DNA of 64,000 nt from Leucaena leucocephala (taxonomy: Eukaryota; Streptophyta; Magnoliopsida; Fabales; Fabaceae). Shown here piece by piece: positions 48,991-61,578 of this stretch. Under the pieces are notes generated by a model. The model saw nothing but the letters and a program-made list of their open reading frames with translations, was not told where the DNA came from and made no database searches. Each line of letters begins with the position of its first letter. Positions within the stretch are counted from its first letter, which is position 1. Position numbers and translations under genes: made by a program. The stretch spans positions 16,648,501 to 16,712,500 of the forward strand of contig CM073557.1 of assembly GCA_037074615.1 (NCBI GenBank). Reading direction: 5' to 3'.

Positions 48991-49314
48991 AGCTTCACCT
49001 TCCCTCTTTAATATGGTCCATGCCAAAATGATTATCTAAAATATCACCAAATGCACAATTAATCTCAGTTGCAACAGATTCACTAGAAAAACTAAGCTTA
49101 ACAACAGATGCAACCCTAACTTGATTTAATATTTTAGTTTTCTTAATTTATCTAAGTGTTCTATTTATTTCTTTGTCCAAAGGAAAAAAAATTAGAGCTT
49201 CTGGTCATGCAAATTACACTCAACAATTATGCAGAATATCAAGTACATCAACAATACATCAATTTTAGAAATTGAGATCGAATAATCACAGTTTAAAAAT
49301 CTCAAATAACGACA

Positions 49315-49700
49315 AAAAGGTCTTTAGGTCATGACCAATAATCACAAAGAGCAGAGATCCTGACAAAAAAAAACTTCAAGTCGCTATTGTTAGTCACAGA
49401 GAGTAAAATTCTTAATCAGGATTTTTGAATGTGACCAAATGTCACTTTGGTTGTGACTAAAAATCACAGCGAGCAAATTCTTGAAATTATAAATTTTTGG
49501 TTGTGACCAAATGTCATGCCAGTCACAACTAAAAATCACAAATAGTAAATATGAATTAAACACTAGTTTTTGGTGGTGACTAAGTGTCAATTTGGTTGCA
49601 ACTAGAAATCACAAAGAAGAAATTTTAATGGGTAAAGATTTTTTTTGCAACCAAAAAGCACTCTGGTTATGACTAAAATTCACAGAGATACTCAAAAATC
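49315..49700. repeat. Degenerate roughly 80-bp repeats in the gypsy 5' leader
   Basis: Four or so units of the form TTGTGACCAAATGTCA.....GTGACTAAAAATCACAGAGAG plus an A/T-rich spacer. Each unit contains a GTGAC...GTCAC-type inverted pair and could form hairpins. They lie between the primer-binding site and gag. Confidence 0.7.
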
Positions 49701-49868
49701 AATTTTTGCACTATAATCGTGACTAAACAGGCAATTGTTCATCACTCAAAAAGGCAAAACACTAATCCCAGAAAAACTAAAATATCTGTATTCTTTTCAT
49801 ATTTTTGAGATCCAGCAGATTGCTTAGGAAACCTTAACAAGTAAGGTTGCCCAACAATGACGCAATTT

Positions 49869-52800
49869 TGGTAACCATCATTTTAATTATCAAACAAATA
49901 ACTAAGGTAACCAATAGTAAATTGAAGCTAACCTAGGTCAATCACAAGGAGTCTAACTAGACGCTAAAGTTCCTAATTAATCCAATGAGCCACAAATTAA
50001 CAAATTAATCACATGAATTATAAGATGAGATATTGAATAACTTCTTAATGTAAATCATATGTTACTATTTATAAATTTAGGTGTTTATGATGATGAAATG
50101 AATCAATGACAAATAATTCCCTTGGAGATTATCTTACCTTCATTATCCATAGAACATGAGGAGTTAATTAGTTAAATTAGAATATGTTAGCCAATAACTC
50201 GCCAGCTAAATCTCTATCAAAGCTACAATTTGCAAATATTGAATAGAGAAATATGAATCATTCAACTTAAGAGGTAGAAGAAGATGAATTAAACAGATAC
50301 AACTATACTCTACTATAGAATTATTCTAAAACTATAGACATATCCAACTAGTTCAAGAATGAGGATCAATCAAAACTCAATTAAATATAATCAAGAAATC
50401 CAACTTAGTTCCCTAATGTTCATCATCTACTAACCATAATTGAATCAATAAAACCATAATTAAATGCATCAACTCAATACAATTAAATCTGAATTAAAGA
50501 CACTATTGAACTTCCTATTTCAGATCAAGGATTCTAGTTTAACATCATCTCCAAGATAGCATAATAACTTTAGTCTTCCATTACTGTCATAACTTCAATA
50601 GTAGTAGTAAGTCCAACAGTAGTTATGGTGAATGTAGAAAGAGAAGATGAAGATGAAAGTAAAACTTTCCTTTCTTTCTATTACTTAGAGTAGAGAAAAG
50701 TTACAGATAAAAGAGAGAGATGAATGGCGTAAGAAAGAGATGGGAGATAGATATAGATCTGTAATGGAGTGAAAGGAATGATGGTAGTTGTATGATGTGT
50801 GAATGGATGTGTAATGAGTGAAGCGTGGAATAAATCTGTATATATGTAGTGATAGCGTGAATCAGTCTAGTGGTATCTATGTGAGCAATGGCATACATGA
50901 ATAATCTGATCTTTACCTCCAGCCAATGCATTCTCCCATGTGATTTCTATTAGTCAATATGTTAGCTCCTTCTATCTGTCAACATGTATCTACGTGGATT
51001 CAAATCTTAATGGTATTTCCTCAGAATGTGCATGAAGATCCTTTAGCCTTATCACATGTAAGAATTAAGGGTGGGCATGGGATGGGTCTAGACTGAGATA
51101 ACCTCGTCTTGTGTCCCATCCCGATACAAGACATGGGATGCAAAATGTGTCCCATGTCCCGTCTCATCCCGAATATATCGCGATCCCTTTCGGGACCAGG
51201 ACAGGTCGAGACGGGTTCAACCTTTTTTTAAAAAATATTATTTAAAAATATTATTTCATAAATCATTCTATATAAAATAATATAATAACTTCCTCTAAAT
51301 ACTACTATTACTCCCTAATATAAAATTAAAATGACAACTTATCCATATAAGGGAAACTTGAGGTTGAATTCCTGAAAGCATATACAAGAGAGACAATTTG
51401 TTTTACTATGTAAACCATACACTGTGAAACAAGATGATGAAATTATTGGTGAAATATGAAGACAATAGTGAATAAGTAGGTGCTAAATTTGAAAAATTAG
51501 ATGGCCAAAGGATGGTAATAGTTTAGTTCAACAATTTAGTTACTTTCTTACTAAAGGTAACCTGTAATAATATACCCACAAAAAAAAAGCAAAAGTAACC
51601 TATATGATAGAAGGCCTGAAGAAATATTACTGTATTGTGTGTCTATATGAGAATATTAGGCCCGCATAGAATATACTCTTCTTTCAGGAAATTCATGGAA
51701 ATAATTGTCTCTGCATGGGATTAATTGTGTCTTTGCATGGGATTAATTGTGTCTCTGCATCCATCAATATCAATGCTTATCAATATTTTATAGAACAATT
51801 TCAGAAAAATTAAAGAGAGGGTTTGTTTGGGATTTCCTTTTCAAAACACGACGACCATCTCTGATTTTGGATCTCGCTATATATAAAATATTCTCATTCT
51901 CAATATACTCATCAGGTTCAAGAGAGTATTTCTTTGGAGCAATAACAGTTCAACTGTTAAAAAAGAGAGAGTATACCTTTTAACTAGGAAGAGAAATGTA
52001 TCAAATCAAAATGGAGAGAAGTAGGACAGTGGAAATGAATTACACATACAATAAAACAAAAGAACTGAGACAACCAAAATTAATTTGCAAGTAAATGACA
52101 AGATCATGCTTGAAAAGGGTAGATTAAATTTCATGACGTTGTTCTTGCGAAAAACTAAAACCAGATGATGAGAAGGGCCCAATATTGGAATTTGATTAGC
52201 TCTATCTAGACTTATATGAGCAAATGAAAGCAACACGTTTCACCTAATGAAAGGCCACATGATCCAATAGATCTATTTGGTTCCCAAACAAGCGACATGC
52301 TATACTAATATGTATCCACTACGAGTTATGACCTCTCCACCTGGGTGCGAAATTGAAGTCTGCTCTTCAACTTCAAGTATAATTTACAAAAAAAAAATTA
52401 TGTCAGGACAAGACAAGACGACCGAAGGGTCATGCTGAGAACCGTCCTATCCTAACACTAATATTGTCTCATCTTGATATTTTCCTGTTTCATCCCTTCT
52501 TGGGATGGGACAGATCTGTCCCAAACTTTCTGGGACTAGGATGGGTTACCTGGGACGAGAATACCATGAACACCCCTAGTAAGAATCTCCTAATGTAGTA
52601 ACTCCCCATGTGATTTTTGTTGGCACCTCCAATTCCCTCAATCCAGTTGTCATTTATAACTATTTATATTTCATTATCACTCATAGTTACATATCAAGTT
52701 GTCTTGGTAATTAATGAGCATTTTCTTGAAATATAAATTTAAAAGATACAAATTATTTATCTAATAAGATAATTTCTAATATATAACCAATATTATATCA

Positions 52801-52928
52801 ATTAATTCATAACTGTTCCAATTTTACATTATTACTTAATTGCTCATCATATTAGTAAATAGGGACAAAATCAATAATGAAACTCTCCTTAAACACTCTA
52901 AAATCAATATAAAAATAAGAGTTTATCA
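49869..52928 (-). repeat. 5' LTR of the gypsy element, with hAT insertion
   Basis: Plus-strand text starts TGGTAACCATCATTTTAATT and ends AGAGTTTATCA. 1539 bases are LTR and 1521 are the hAT element plus one target copy. A minus-strand TATA is not obvious. Confidence 0.88.
51066..52578. mobile_element. Non-autonomous hAT-type element in the gypsy 5' LTR
   Basis: 1513 bp with inverted ends TAAGGGTGGGCATGG and (inverse) TAGGGGTGTTCATGG, and a perfect 8-bp duplication GTAAGAAT (51058-51065 and 52579-52586). The partner LTR has a single GCAAGAAT at the matching place, an empty-site control. Subterminal parts are rich in GGGATGGGAC-type words (CATCCCGA, GGGATGGGACAG). The open stretch at 51747-51983 has no transposase motif. 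Confidence 0.9.
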
Positions 52929-52979
52929 ATACTCATTGACAAGAAAAGTAAATGAATATATTTTTACCTCTAAACTTTG

Positions 52980-54290
52980 GTCGGGTGTGGGAAGCCCATC
53001 ATTATCATCGCCTGCAAGAGTCTAGCATCCAAGAGCTCTTCGACTCTAGCATGTTGGCCAACTTTGCTTGATGCTCTACTTTAAGTTCATCTTGAACCTT
53101 TTACAAGTGATCTTAAAGCATGTCTATAGAGGGTGTGCAACTTCTTTAAGAGGAGTAACCAAAAAAGTCTTTATGTATGACTCTTTTAGGGGCACCTCTC
53201 ACTTGACCTAGGTGGTCAGGGTCCTAATAGCTATCTCTAAGATGTCTATTCCTTTTTTAGGAAGAAAACACTCTTGGGATTCTTGTTGCTCTAATGCATC
53301 CTAAAACATATACAAGTTACCAAGTTAAATGAACTAAAGAGAAAATAATAGAATATAAATTCTTAGTTTTTAAATTAGTTACTTATAATTCTTTCAACAA
53401 CTGTAGCAATCTCTAGAGTGATATATTGTCCCTTCTTTACCCTCATAGCCTTCCATTTTTGTTAGTAAGATAGAAGTTGGATGCTGATAGATGAAGAAAG
53501 ATCTAATGCAGTAAGGTTTGATGCAGTTGCTATTTTCATAGCCTCCAACTACTCTTGCTTCATTTTCCTCTCAAGGACACTATACCCCTTAAGACATATA
53601 TTGTCGGTACACATTCTTCTTGGTTATTTCTTAAGTTCTCTTAAAATAGCCTATGAAAATAAAAAAAAAGTTATATTAGTTGATTAAAATGTACATTCAT
53701 TACTAAGTTAATTAAAACCTTATAAGTTGTCTCTTCCTGCCGTTGATGAAACAATGTCCAAGTTTTGTCACTAATATTAGGGCATGTGTCTTTCAGATAC
53801 TTCCTATCTTGCTACCTCAAGGGTAGTCCTTCATAAGGTTTGACTTAAAGTATCTCCACCGTTCATTGCATTGGTTTAAGATACGATGCTTTATGCTTGT
53901 AGTGGCAGGAATGTTGAAATTTTGCTATGTGGAAGTGCAAAAAAATTAAGATGAAGTTACAATGAATAACTAAGTTAGATAGGTGGAGCATAGAATTAGA
54001 AATATACTAAAATGTCCTCCCAAATGATATCCTTATCTTTCTAGTTGATCTACTTCCAGTTGGGGTTTGTAATGCTAATCTTAGCCGTACTATGTGGCTA
54101 ATATAGATATTCAACACTGCCCCATTTTAACTAGTTGCATTCATGTCAGCATCAAACTCAACTGGAAATCTCATGGGATTTGACCCCTTACCTGTCCTAG
54201 AGACTCATTTTATATTGGTCAAGCTTCTTCCTCTTTTTTCCCTAGATTGACCAGAATTTGAACCTGAACCATCCATGCTCTAATTCAAAA
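52980..54290 (-). pseudogene. TNPA-like CACTA protein, N-terminal part (Transposase_24-like)
   Basis: Broken minus-strand text resembling the Ptta/En/Spm Transposase_24 domain: MRFPVEFDADMNAT, a segment NWKxINxKDKDIIWEDIL, NERWRYFKSNLMKDYP, and KDTCPNISDKTWTLFHQRQ. The order and spacing (an 'R.P.EF' start, 'I.W.D' block, 'RWR..K' block, 'W..L...' block) fit. Many frame breaks may be introns or decay. Downstream (53400-53000) other exon-like pieces remain. The gene continues at 41690-41990 past the gypsy element. Confidence 0.5.
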
Positions 54291-55049
54291 GGCAATAAAT
54301 AAAGTTAAGAACATGATACAACCAATAATACACTTGAAGTGATATATATATATATATATATTCTCTAGTCCTAAGCCTATAGAGTAATATGACATAATAT
54401 GCTCAATTTTTCAATAACAAAACAATTCACTGGAGCATGAATGCATGGAAATAGTTCACTAGTAACATAACAGTTCAACTAACAACACATATAAATATGC
54501 TCAATTTTTAGCAACAAAACACCCAATAGTTCATATCATACAAAAACATATATACGAACAAAAATGATTCGATTATTGAGTAACAAAACACTCAAAACTC
54601 TATAACTTACTTCAGTGAACCACAATGCAACATTTATATACCACAAAATAATAAAGTTAAACAGTGACTTACAACTTTTTGAATGATGATAGAGATAGTG
54701 AATGATGTGGACAACAAAGATGCAGTCACCAAAATCAGTTGGAAAATGATAGAAAATGCCTTTCATCCAAGTTTGTGGTGGTAGGGCAGAGAAAGGGACC
54801 ACAAGTGGCTATGTGAAAAGTAAATCTGAAACTCACCACGAATTAGGTTTAGTAAATTTTTAAAATTTTTATAGCCATTTTTATCAAAAACCACCTTTAA
54901 ATATACTTATAACTGTAGTTGCTAATAAAACTTCCATAATGTCTAACAGTGAAGATTTTATATGGCAGTTTTTTTATAACCGCTATTACAAGTATGTGTA
55001 AGGTAGGCTTTAATAAACCCACCATAAAAAGATTTGAAGATAACACATT
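54291..55049. other. Flank of the TNPA-like gene in the CACTA
   Basis: Non-coding. (AT)n at 54341-54360. Text at 54840-55040 (AACTGTAGTTGC, GGCAGTTTTTTTATAACCGC, CATAAAAAG) resembles the CACTA subterminal repeats at 40020-40260. Confidence 0.4.
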
Positions 55050-55541
55050 GGGCCCATTTTGATAGGATTTTGGAAACGGGATTATGAAAAAATGACTTTT
55101 GGGTAGCTTATAGAAAAAGGGCTTTTGGAGAAGAGCTTATGAAAAAAGTAGTTTTAAATAAATGAGTGTTTAGATAGTTATTTCCAGAAGTACTTTTATT
55201 ATTGGTAAATTACGAAAAAAGTTATGAGTATTAAATGAGGAGAGATAAGAGATGAGAGGAGAGAGGGTGTAAGAAAAGAAATGAGAGAGGGTGTAAGAAA
55301 AAGTAGGATAGAGGAGAGAGGGTATAAGAAAAAGTAGGAAAGAGGAGAGTGGGTGTAAGAAAAAGTAGGAGAGAGGAGATACTATGATCATAAGCTACTC
55401 TGATCAGCTTATCTAAAACCATGGTTTGGTCCAAAAGCTCGTTTGAACAAATATAGCTGTTTGTTTTAAAATTTCTCCAAACCTACGTTTTGTCTGAAAT
55501 GGCTTATAAAACCACAGTTTTCCGTGGTTCCAAATAGGCCT
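55050..55541. mobile_element. MITE carrying a 31-bp tandem repeat
   Basis: Ends GGGCCCATTTTGATAG and (inverse) AGGCCTATTTGGAACC. A purine-rich tandem array at 55255-55380 has about four units of GAGAGGGTGTAAGAAAAAGT plus 11 bases. A target duplication was not confirmed. Similar inner words (AAGCTTATGG, CTTTTGGAGAA) occur at 19060-19400. Confidence 0.6.
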
Positions 55542-56203
55542 ATTATCTTAAATCCAATAAATTAGATAGTAAGCCAGTATTGCAATGGTATTTAGTAATT
55601 TGTTACATTGTCTATTTATTAGATAAATTATACTACTTGATTAATATTTTTCTTAAAAATATGTACACTTCAATTTCAATTTTCTTTAAGGTACTAATCA
55701 ATTTCAATTGTTGAACGCGCAGCTATACGGGACAATGTATACAGGACTTTGAACGCGCAGCTAATTTTAAGGTAAAATTAATATATTAATTTGTTAAGCT
55801 TTGAGTAAATTGATTGGAACAATAATCACTAACTTTAGAAAATATTTTATTTTGACTATTTCTTACAAAATATTGTATCAGGCTATTCTTTATATTTTAC
55901 AAAAATGCATCCCATCCTCACTCCAAGTGCCAAAAAGTATCAAAAAAGGAGATGGATGAAAGGTGTGAAGCCTTTCAATCAGATGATGAAGCAAAGTCAT
56001 CTAAGTTTTGGGAGTCGTCTGGGTCTTTGAAAGGTGGTGGAAGTGCTAATAGTTATGTTGGCGGCAAAGATTAGAATAGAGACAATCAAGCTTTCTTATA
56101 GGTTTTTTGCCTATAGGGAGAGCTCTTTAACTGAATTCTCCAATGTATCCATTTTGTTTATCAATCCTTCTAAACATTTGAGGAGGTTTGAAAAGTATGA
56201 AAT
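55542..56203. other. CACTA interior, unassigned
   Basis: The word GAACGCGCAGCTA occurs twice (about 55714 and 55752). From about 55915 the plus strand reads ERCEAFQSDDEAKSSKFWES and SGSLKGGGSANSYVGGK before a stop, a gene-like but unrecognised fragment interrupted by LTR copy C. Confidence 0.3.
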
Positions 56204-57929
56204 TGTTGGAAATTGTGCCCTAGGGGCCAATCATTGTCTTATGAACATTGTTGATTTATGAATTTATTAATTGTGTTATCATATTATTTGCATGTTTACT
56301 GTGATGACCATCTTTGGATAACTCAAGATCTTATCCTAAATGTCCCTGGTCAGTCATCTATACGGGAACAGAGATGAAATACGACCAGTATGACTTTGAA
56401 GATGTATAGAGATATAAATCAAAGTCATAGGCGCATATAAGAGTACAAGGTGTTAGACCGACCCGCTATGAGAGAGTTACATGGGTTAAGTCATAAGCTT
56501 ATCTCATATACAAACCATATCACTATGCCCTTTGACCTGAGATCATCATGGATTCCTACATGACAAACGCTCAGCTTTGACCTAGTCAAAAGTCACTTTT
56601 GACTGAGTGATCATAAAGACTATGTTCGGGGCTTAGTGGTTTTCCGTACGGAGGAATGTGAATGGTCAAGATGGAATTTGTCCCTCACATTCATAGAGAG
56701 ATATTACTGGGCCCCTCGATGAGTGAGTCTGAGAAATATATGGCCATACTGTAATGGAAAGGTAGTTCCATTTCTATAGTCAAACTACTCAGTGATCGAG
56801 AAAGTAACGGTCAGGAATAGGAGGATGACATTCTCCATGCCTCATCCATGACCAAAACATCATGTGACAAAAGGGACATGATATGGTTGTATAAAATATT
56901 ACATCGTTTATCGATCCTCATATGATTTGGGTAGTCATGATGTCTTGCTAGAGACCGCTTGCGACTTATGAGTTAGTATAGTAAATGGCCCACTACCAAC
57001 TTCATATGGGCCTATAGGGTCACACACAAAATAGCCCAATGCGAGCTATGATGTCCAGATTCATTGAATCTAAGACATGTCCAGATTCAATGAATGATCC
57101 AGGGTAGATGTATATATTTATTTATATTCATATTCGTATATATATTACATATAAGAGATATTTACAAGATTTAATTTATAAGGATAAATTAAATCTCTAT
57201 CATGTTTGAATTTAAAATTTAAATTGATATGATATCTCATATAAGAGATATTTACAAGATTTAATTTATAAGGATAAAATTAAATCTCTATCACGTTTGA
57301 ATTTGAAATTCAAATTAATATGATATCTCAAATTTGATTTATGAAAATAAATTAAATATAATTCCGTCTTATCTTTATTTTAAATTAAATAAATGGGTGA
57401 ATTAAATCTGTGGGACGGATTTAATACAAACATTATTTATTTAATTAGTTTCTTATCAAATTATACAATATATGATATTGTATTAATTTCAGAATTAATA
57501 TAAGATTAATTCCAAAAATTAAGGTAACACGCATAGCATCCGTATATCTGATATTTAGGAGCTACGGTTGGGACAGAAAAGAAAGGGTGTGAACGGGAAT
57601 CCGTAAAAAGGTTTGCAGATAAGAAACTGTTGAAATAGAGATAGAGAGGACGAATTCTTCAGTAAGCCTTGGAGGGACAAGAGGCGCTAGCACGTTATTC
57701 GTGGTTGAAACGTTGTTCGTGTGGATACCAGTAGAGGAAGCCGACCTGAGTCATTGACTTCTTGCGATTGAAAAGAGATAATGAGCTGTGGAGAGAAGCT
57801 GTGAAAGTCGCGACTGAATACTGAGGGTAATACTTCTTTCCACTTGACTTAAACACATACGGTAGATCCTGGCAGGGAATGGAAAAATTTTTAAGTTAAT
57901 TTCTGCTGCTTGTCTTCCAATTCCTTACA
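56204..57929 (+). mobile_element. Solo LTR copy C (same family as A, B and D)
   Basis: 1726 bp from TGTTGGAAATTGTGCCC to CAATTCCTTACA. Flanking 5-mers GAAAT and TAAAT match at four of five. TATAAAA lies at 56890-56896. It has two units of the 90-bp repeat and is the shortest copy. No internal retroelement sequence. Confidence 0.87.
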
Positions 57930-58138
57930 TAAATAAGTATCAGGTCTGGGAGAGGATTATTATCCTTAAAATCATCATGCATTCTTTTATGTGAATGAGA
58001 AAGAGAATAGCCTGAAGAGGACACCATTTTAAGAAAGCTGAAAAGAGAGTAAGGCAAAGACGATGCAAGAGGAAACAGATTAATGAAATGGAAGTAGAAA
58101 AAAGGTACAATGGAATGATATTTAAGATTGAGGAAAAA

Positions 58139-61100
58139 TGTCACATCCTTACTTTTAACCTCAATTATACTCTATTAGAAGTGATTGGAACCAATTACAT
58201 GATCATTTGCTTTGAAAACATTCATTTCCAAAAGAATTGCTCTAGTGTACTGTTCACTTTTACTATTTATTTAGTAATTCCAGAACATGTACCCTACTTT
58301 GAAAATTCATAATTAATTGTAAAAAAATTAAAATAATGTGGTTCCAATTTCTAATTAAAGCTCTTTCCTAGATATTTGAGGAAAAAATATGAAACTGAGG
58401 TTTTGTTGTCCATGAAATCAGTTTATTGGTTAAAAATCACTGTTTATTTGGTAAAATCTGAAGTTCCAGTTTCTCTGCTTAACTTTAAAAATTCATTTAT
58501 CTTTGGTTACTTATCCAAATGAACTGTGTTACCTATGGATTTGAAACTCTAGATGTCCTCTTTAATTTCATAAAATTTCATTGAAAAACTAGTTCATTTG
58601 ATATATGAAATCATTGCGTGAATGTCACTACCTCTCAGCACTCATTTTATCTCAATTCCAGATCTTACTTCCAACTTTGGAAAATCATAACAATTTGCAT
58701 ACTTATCCAAATGAGGCATTATTAGTATTCATTTAAATCTATGTATCTTAAATTTAATCATGCCAAGTTTCAGACTAAAAATCGTTGGTTTAGATGTTAT
58801 AACCATCATCACAATGCGTTGGCCTCAAAACATAGTTACAGAAACATACACCATACATGCTAGCATATCACAATATGGTGTCATGTAAGTCATATAACTT
58901 ATTATACAAACTTAATCATCAAAATTTACTCTCTTTCCTTGAGAGGATCCATCACCTAAAACATAGTTATGCATGTGGAAGGAATGAGATTTCATGGAAA
59001 TCCCAATAGCAAGTTACGCAAACTATAATATCATGCATGAATAATTGGATGCTTAACATGTTATCATGAGATGGGAGCTACTTCATAATGGTACATAAGC
59101 AAAATCTAGCATGCATATTGTCATGACATAACTTGCAAGGAGTTGCAATCATTCATACTTCATCATAATATTATGACATAAGCTCAAGCTCAACCAAACA
59201 CCATAATCAACAAGCAAGCAAAACAATTAAACAAACATGAGTTATAGTTAGGTATCCTTGCTACCTCTTAGCTATCTTGGTCAAGACCTTATTGGGATGA
59301 TTTCCTTCCTTCACAAATGTCAAAACCTAGCCATTACACAATAATATCAAGTTACAACTCAACTTGAATACAAAACCAATACTAGGTTTTCACTAGCTCA
59401 CTTTCTTTCTCTACTTTATGTTTCATACTTCCATCTTTCCAAAATAAATTATCATGGTTCATTTACACATAATTTTTATGTATAATCCAAATATGAAACT
59501 AGAATTTCCAAAATCAAACCATACCAATTGCTATAGTACCAAACCCAAATGAATGTCCCTTTTTTCTAAAAATTCACATTTTGATTCCAATACTTGTTCT
59601 CCTACTTTATCCCCACACAATTTTCCATTTTAAACTCATTGGAAGAATCAAAATCATGAAATTCCATCATATGAACAGTACCACATATAGTACCAGCAAG
59701 AACACAAAACCCTAAATCCTAACATATTTGAATTTCCAAGCTTATACCACTTGATTCTAACTTGTTTAAGTTTGTCTAAACTATCCATAACATAAAACTC
59801 ATATTTTAACCACATATGGACAAAACTTCCAGCATCAACCATAAGGGAAATAGAGCACAAAAACCCCTTAAAACCAAGAGCTAACTTGCTAGAACAAAGC
59901 TCAAGATCAAGTGAGATGATTACCTTGCTTCTTGCTTCAAGTTATGTGCTTCTTTCTTGGTTGAATGGAAATTTTGTAAGAGTTTCCCTATGGTTCACCA
60001 AGCATGCCAAATGGGTTCTGATTTGGGGGGTATTTATAGAGAAATTTGGGTTAAAATGGATGGCCAAGATTGATTTGTGTACTATTTGATCAAAGGGCTC
60101 ATATTTAATCTTGAATTTAAATTTTTCTAAAAAGAATAATTATGACATCATGTGGGACAGCTCATGGGACACCTAAGATGGGTATGTGGCATGATGTCTA
60201 TGTAAGGAAGCTTCTGGAAAAATTCTAGTCCAATCCAGTACCGATCAGAGCAGTTTCACAATAATCGGACTATGTTCTGTTCCTAATTTTTTATAATATA
60301 CTCGGATATGTATTTTGTCCTAGAAATTAATGTCTAGGTTTCTCATACCATTAACAATGATATACTGAAGATTTATCTGCCATCTATCCCTTGAGAAATG
60401 ACCAAAATACCCTTGGTATCTTTTCTTGCACTGTACTAACTCTAAGGGCATAATTGTCATTTTACCCCCCCTTTGTACTTCCTCAGGGCATATACTGGCT
60501 CAACTAATCATATTTATTCCATGTGCCACATTTTTAGCCTATTCCAGATGATCAAAATGCCCTCTATCCAGGGGTATTTTCATAATTTTGTACATTTTTT
60601 AAACACTGGCCCCTTCTATTGATGAACTGGTAACTTGGGTTTTGGGCCCTCCTTGGCATCATCATGGGCCTATATATGAGGTCATCTGATCTTATTCTAT
60701 CCATGCTCACATACCGATAAGTTCTATTACCGGATCATGGGTGTTATCAAACTCCCGTCAAAATTCACTGTTGTTAGAATAACTTTTTATACAGGACTTC
60801 TTCCGGGGTTCTATTAGATTCATAACATCTGACACTATAGGGCACACTTTCTTGTAATTCCCCTACTTATATCTAATGTCCATGAAATTTGATAAAAATT
60901 TAGATAACGTTTAGACCATCAGATAATTTTTTGCTATCTGAAGCCCTAATAAAATTTTTGTATCATGCCAGATTAACCAGCGTAACTTCCTCTATTTACT
61001 GATGTAATGTGGGACCAAAAAACTTCTGAGCAGCTATAACCTTTTCTGGGCTGATCTTTCTATAATTATAATTTTGCCCTTGAACTTTTTACTTAATTAC

Positions 61101-61318
61101 ATTTAAGTCCTTTAACTTTTGGAAATTATCACTTTTGGCCTAACTTTTGTTTCTACTTTAACTTTTGGCCTTTAACATTTTCTATTTTGCGTTTAGGTCA
61201 TTCTCTTTCTTCAATACTCATCTAACCTTTATCATTTTTTGCTAAACTTGGTCATAATCCTTTCTAAACCTCTTTCCACTATTAATATTATATAGATAGG
61301 GAAAATTAGGATATGACA
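58139..61318 (-). mobile_element. Solo LTR with extended inverted ends (probable Ty3/gypsy chromovirus type)
   Basis: Ends TGTCACATCCTTAC and (inverse) TGTCATATCCTAATTT are inverted repeats, as in chromovirus LTRs. Both sides carry AAAAA (58134-58138 and 61319-61323); the low complexity makes this duplication weaker evidence. 3180 bp. A minus-strand TATAAATA lies near 60034-60041. No gag or pol motifs were seen inside, so it appears to be a solo LTR; a different non-coding element is possible. Confidence 0.6.
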
Positions 61319-61323
61319 AAAAA

Positions 61324-61578
61324 GATGTTTCATAAGAGGTATCTATTAGCCTTCCCTTAAAATGGGTAGAGACGTTAGGAACTGAAGAGGCAAGCTAAGA
61401 GATGTACACTCTCTTTCTACAGATAAGGCAAGATAGCAAGAAGGAAGTAGGATTGTCTTAAAATGGCGGTTGTCCTTTAAACTATTATTATAAGTTCTCG
61501 GTGTCACTTTTAATAGTAGTTGTATGAAAAATCACCAAATTTTTTTTTCTAAAATGTGGATTTATTTACGAATATGCC
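61324..61578. other. CACTA right-end region before LTR copy D
   Basis: Contains GGCGGTTGTCCTTTAAAC and GTAGTTGTATGAAAAATC, similar in style to the left subterminal repeats at 39985-40260. Confidence 0.4.

Larger units (their letters stand above)
42098..52928 (-). mobile_element. Athila-type Ty3/gypsy element, pol core deleted
   Basis: LTRs at 42098-43652 (3' LTR) and 49869-52928 (5' LTR, including a hAT insertion), about 1.55 kb each net. Orientation is minus. Next to the 5' LTR is a primer-binding site (TGCGTCATTGTTGGG type) resembling the Asp-tRNA site of Athila elements. Gag and protease are recognisable. After protease only the start of RT (LPGNLKYAYL) and the integrase C-terminal tail (FKVNGTLLKLY) remain, next to each other; the RT, RNase H and integrase core are missing. 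The Athila-like ACATTGAGGACAATAT..GTGGGGGAG box follows at 45254-45295. A 5-bp duplication was not found. It interrupts the TNPA-like gene of the CACTA. Confidence 0.85.

Noticed and set aside
57896..58312. Overlapping frames around the LTR copy C border
   Set aside because: They run across TE borders and have no motif.
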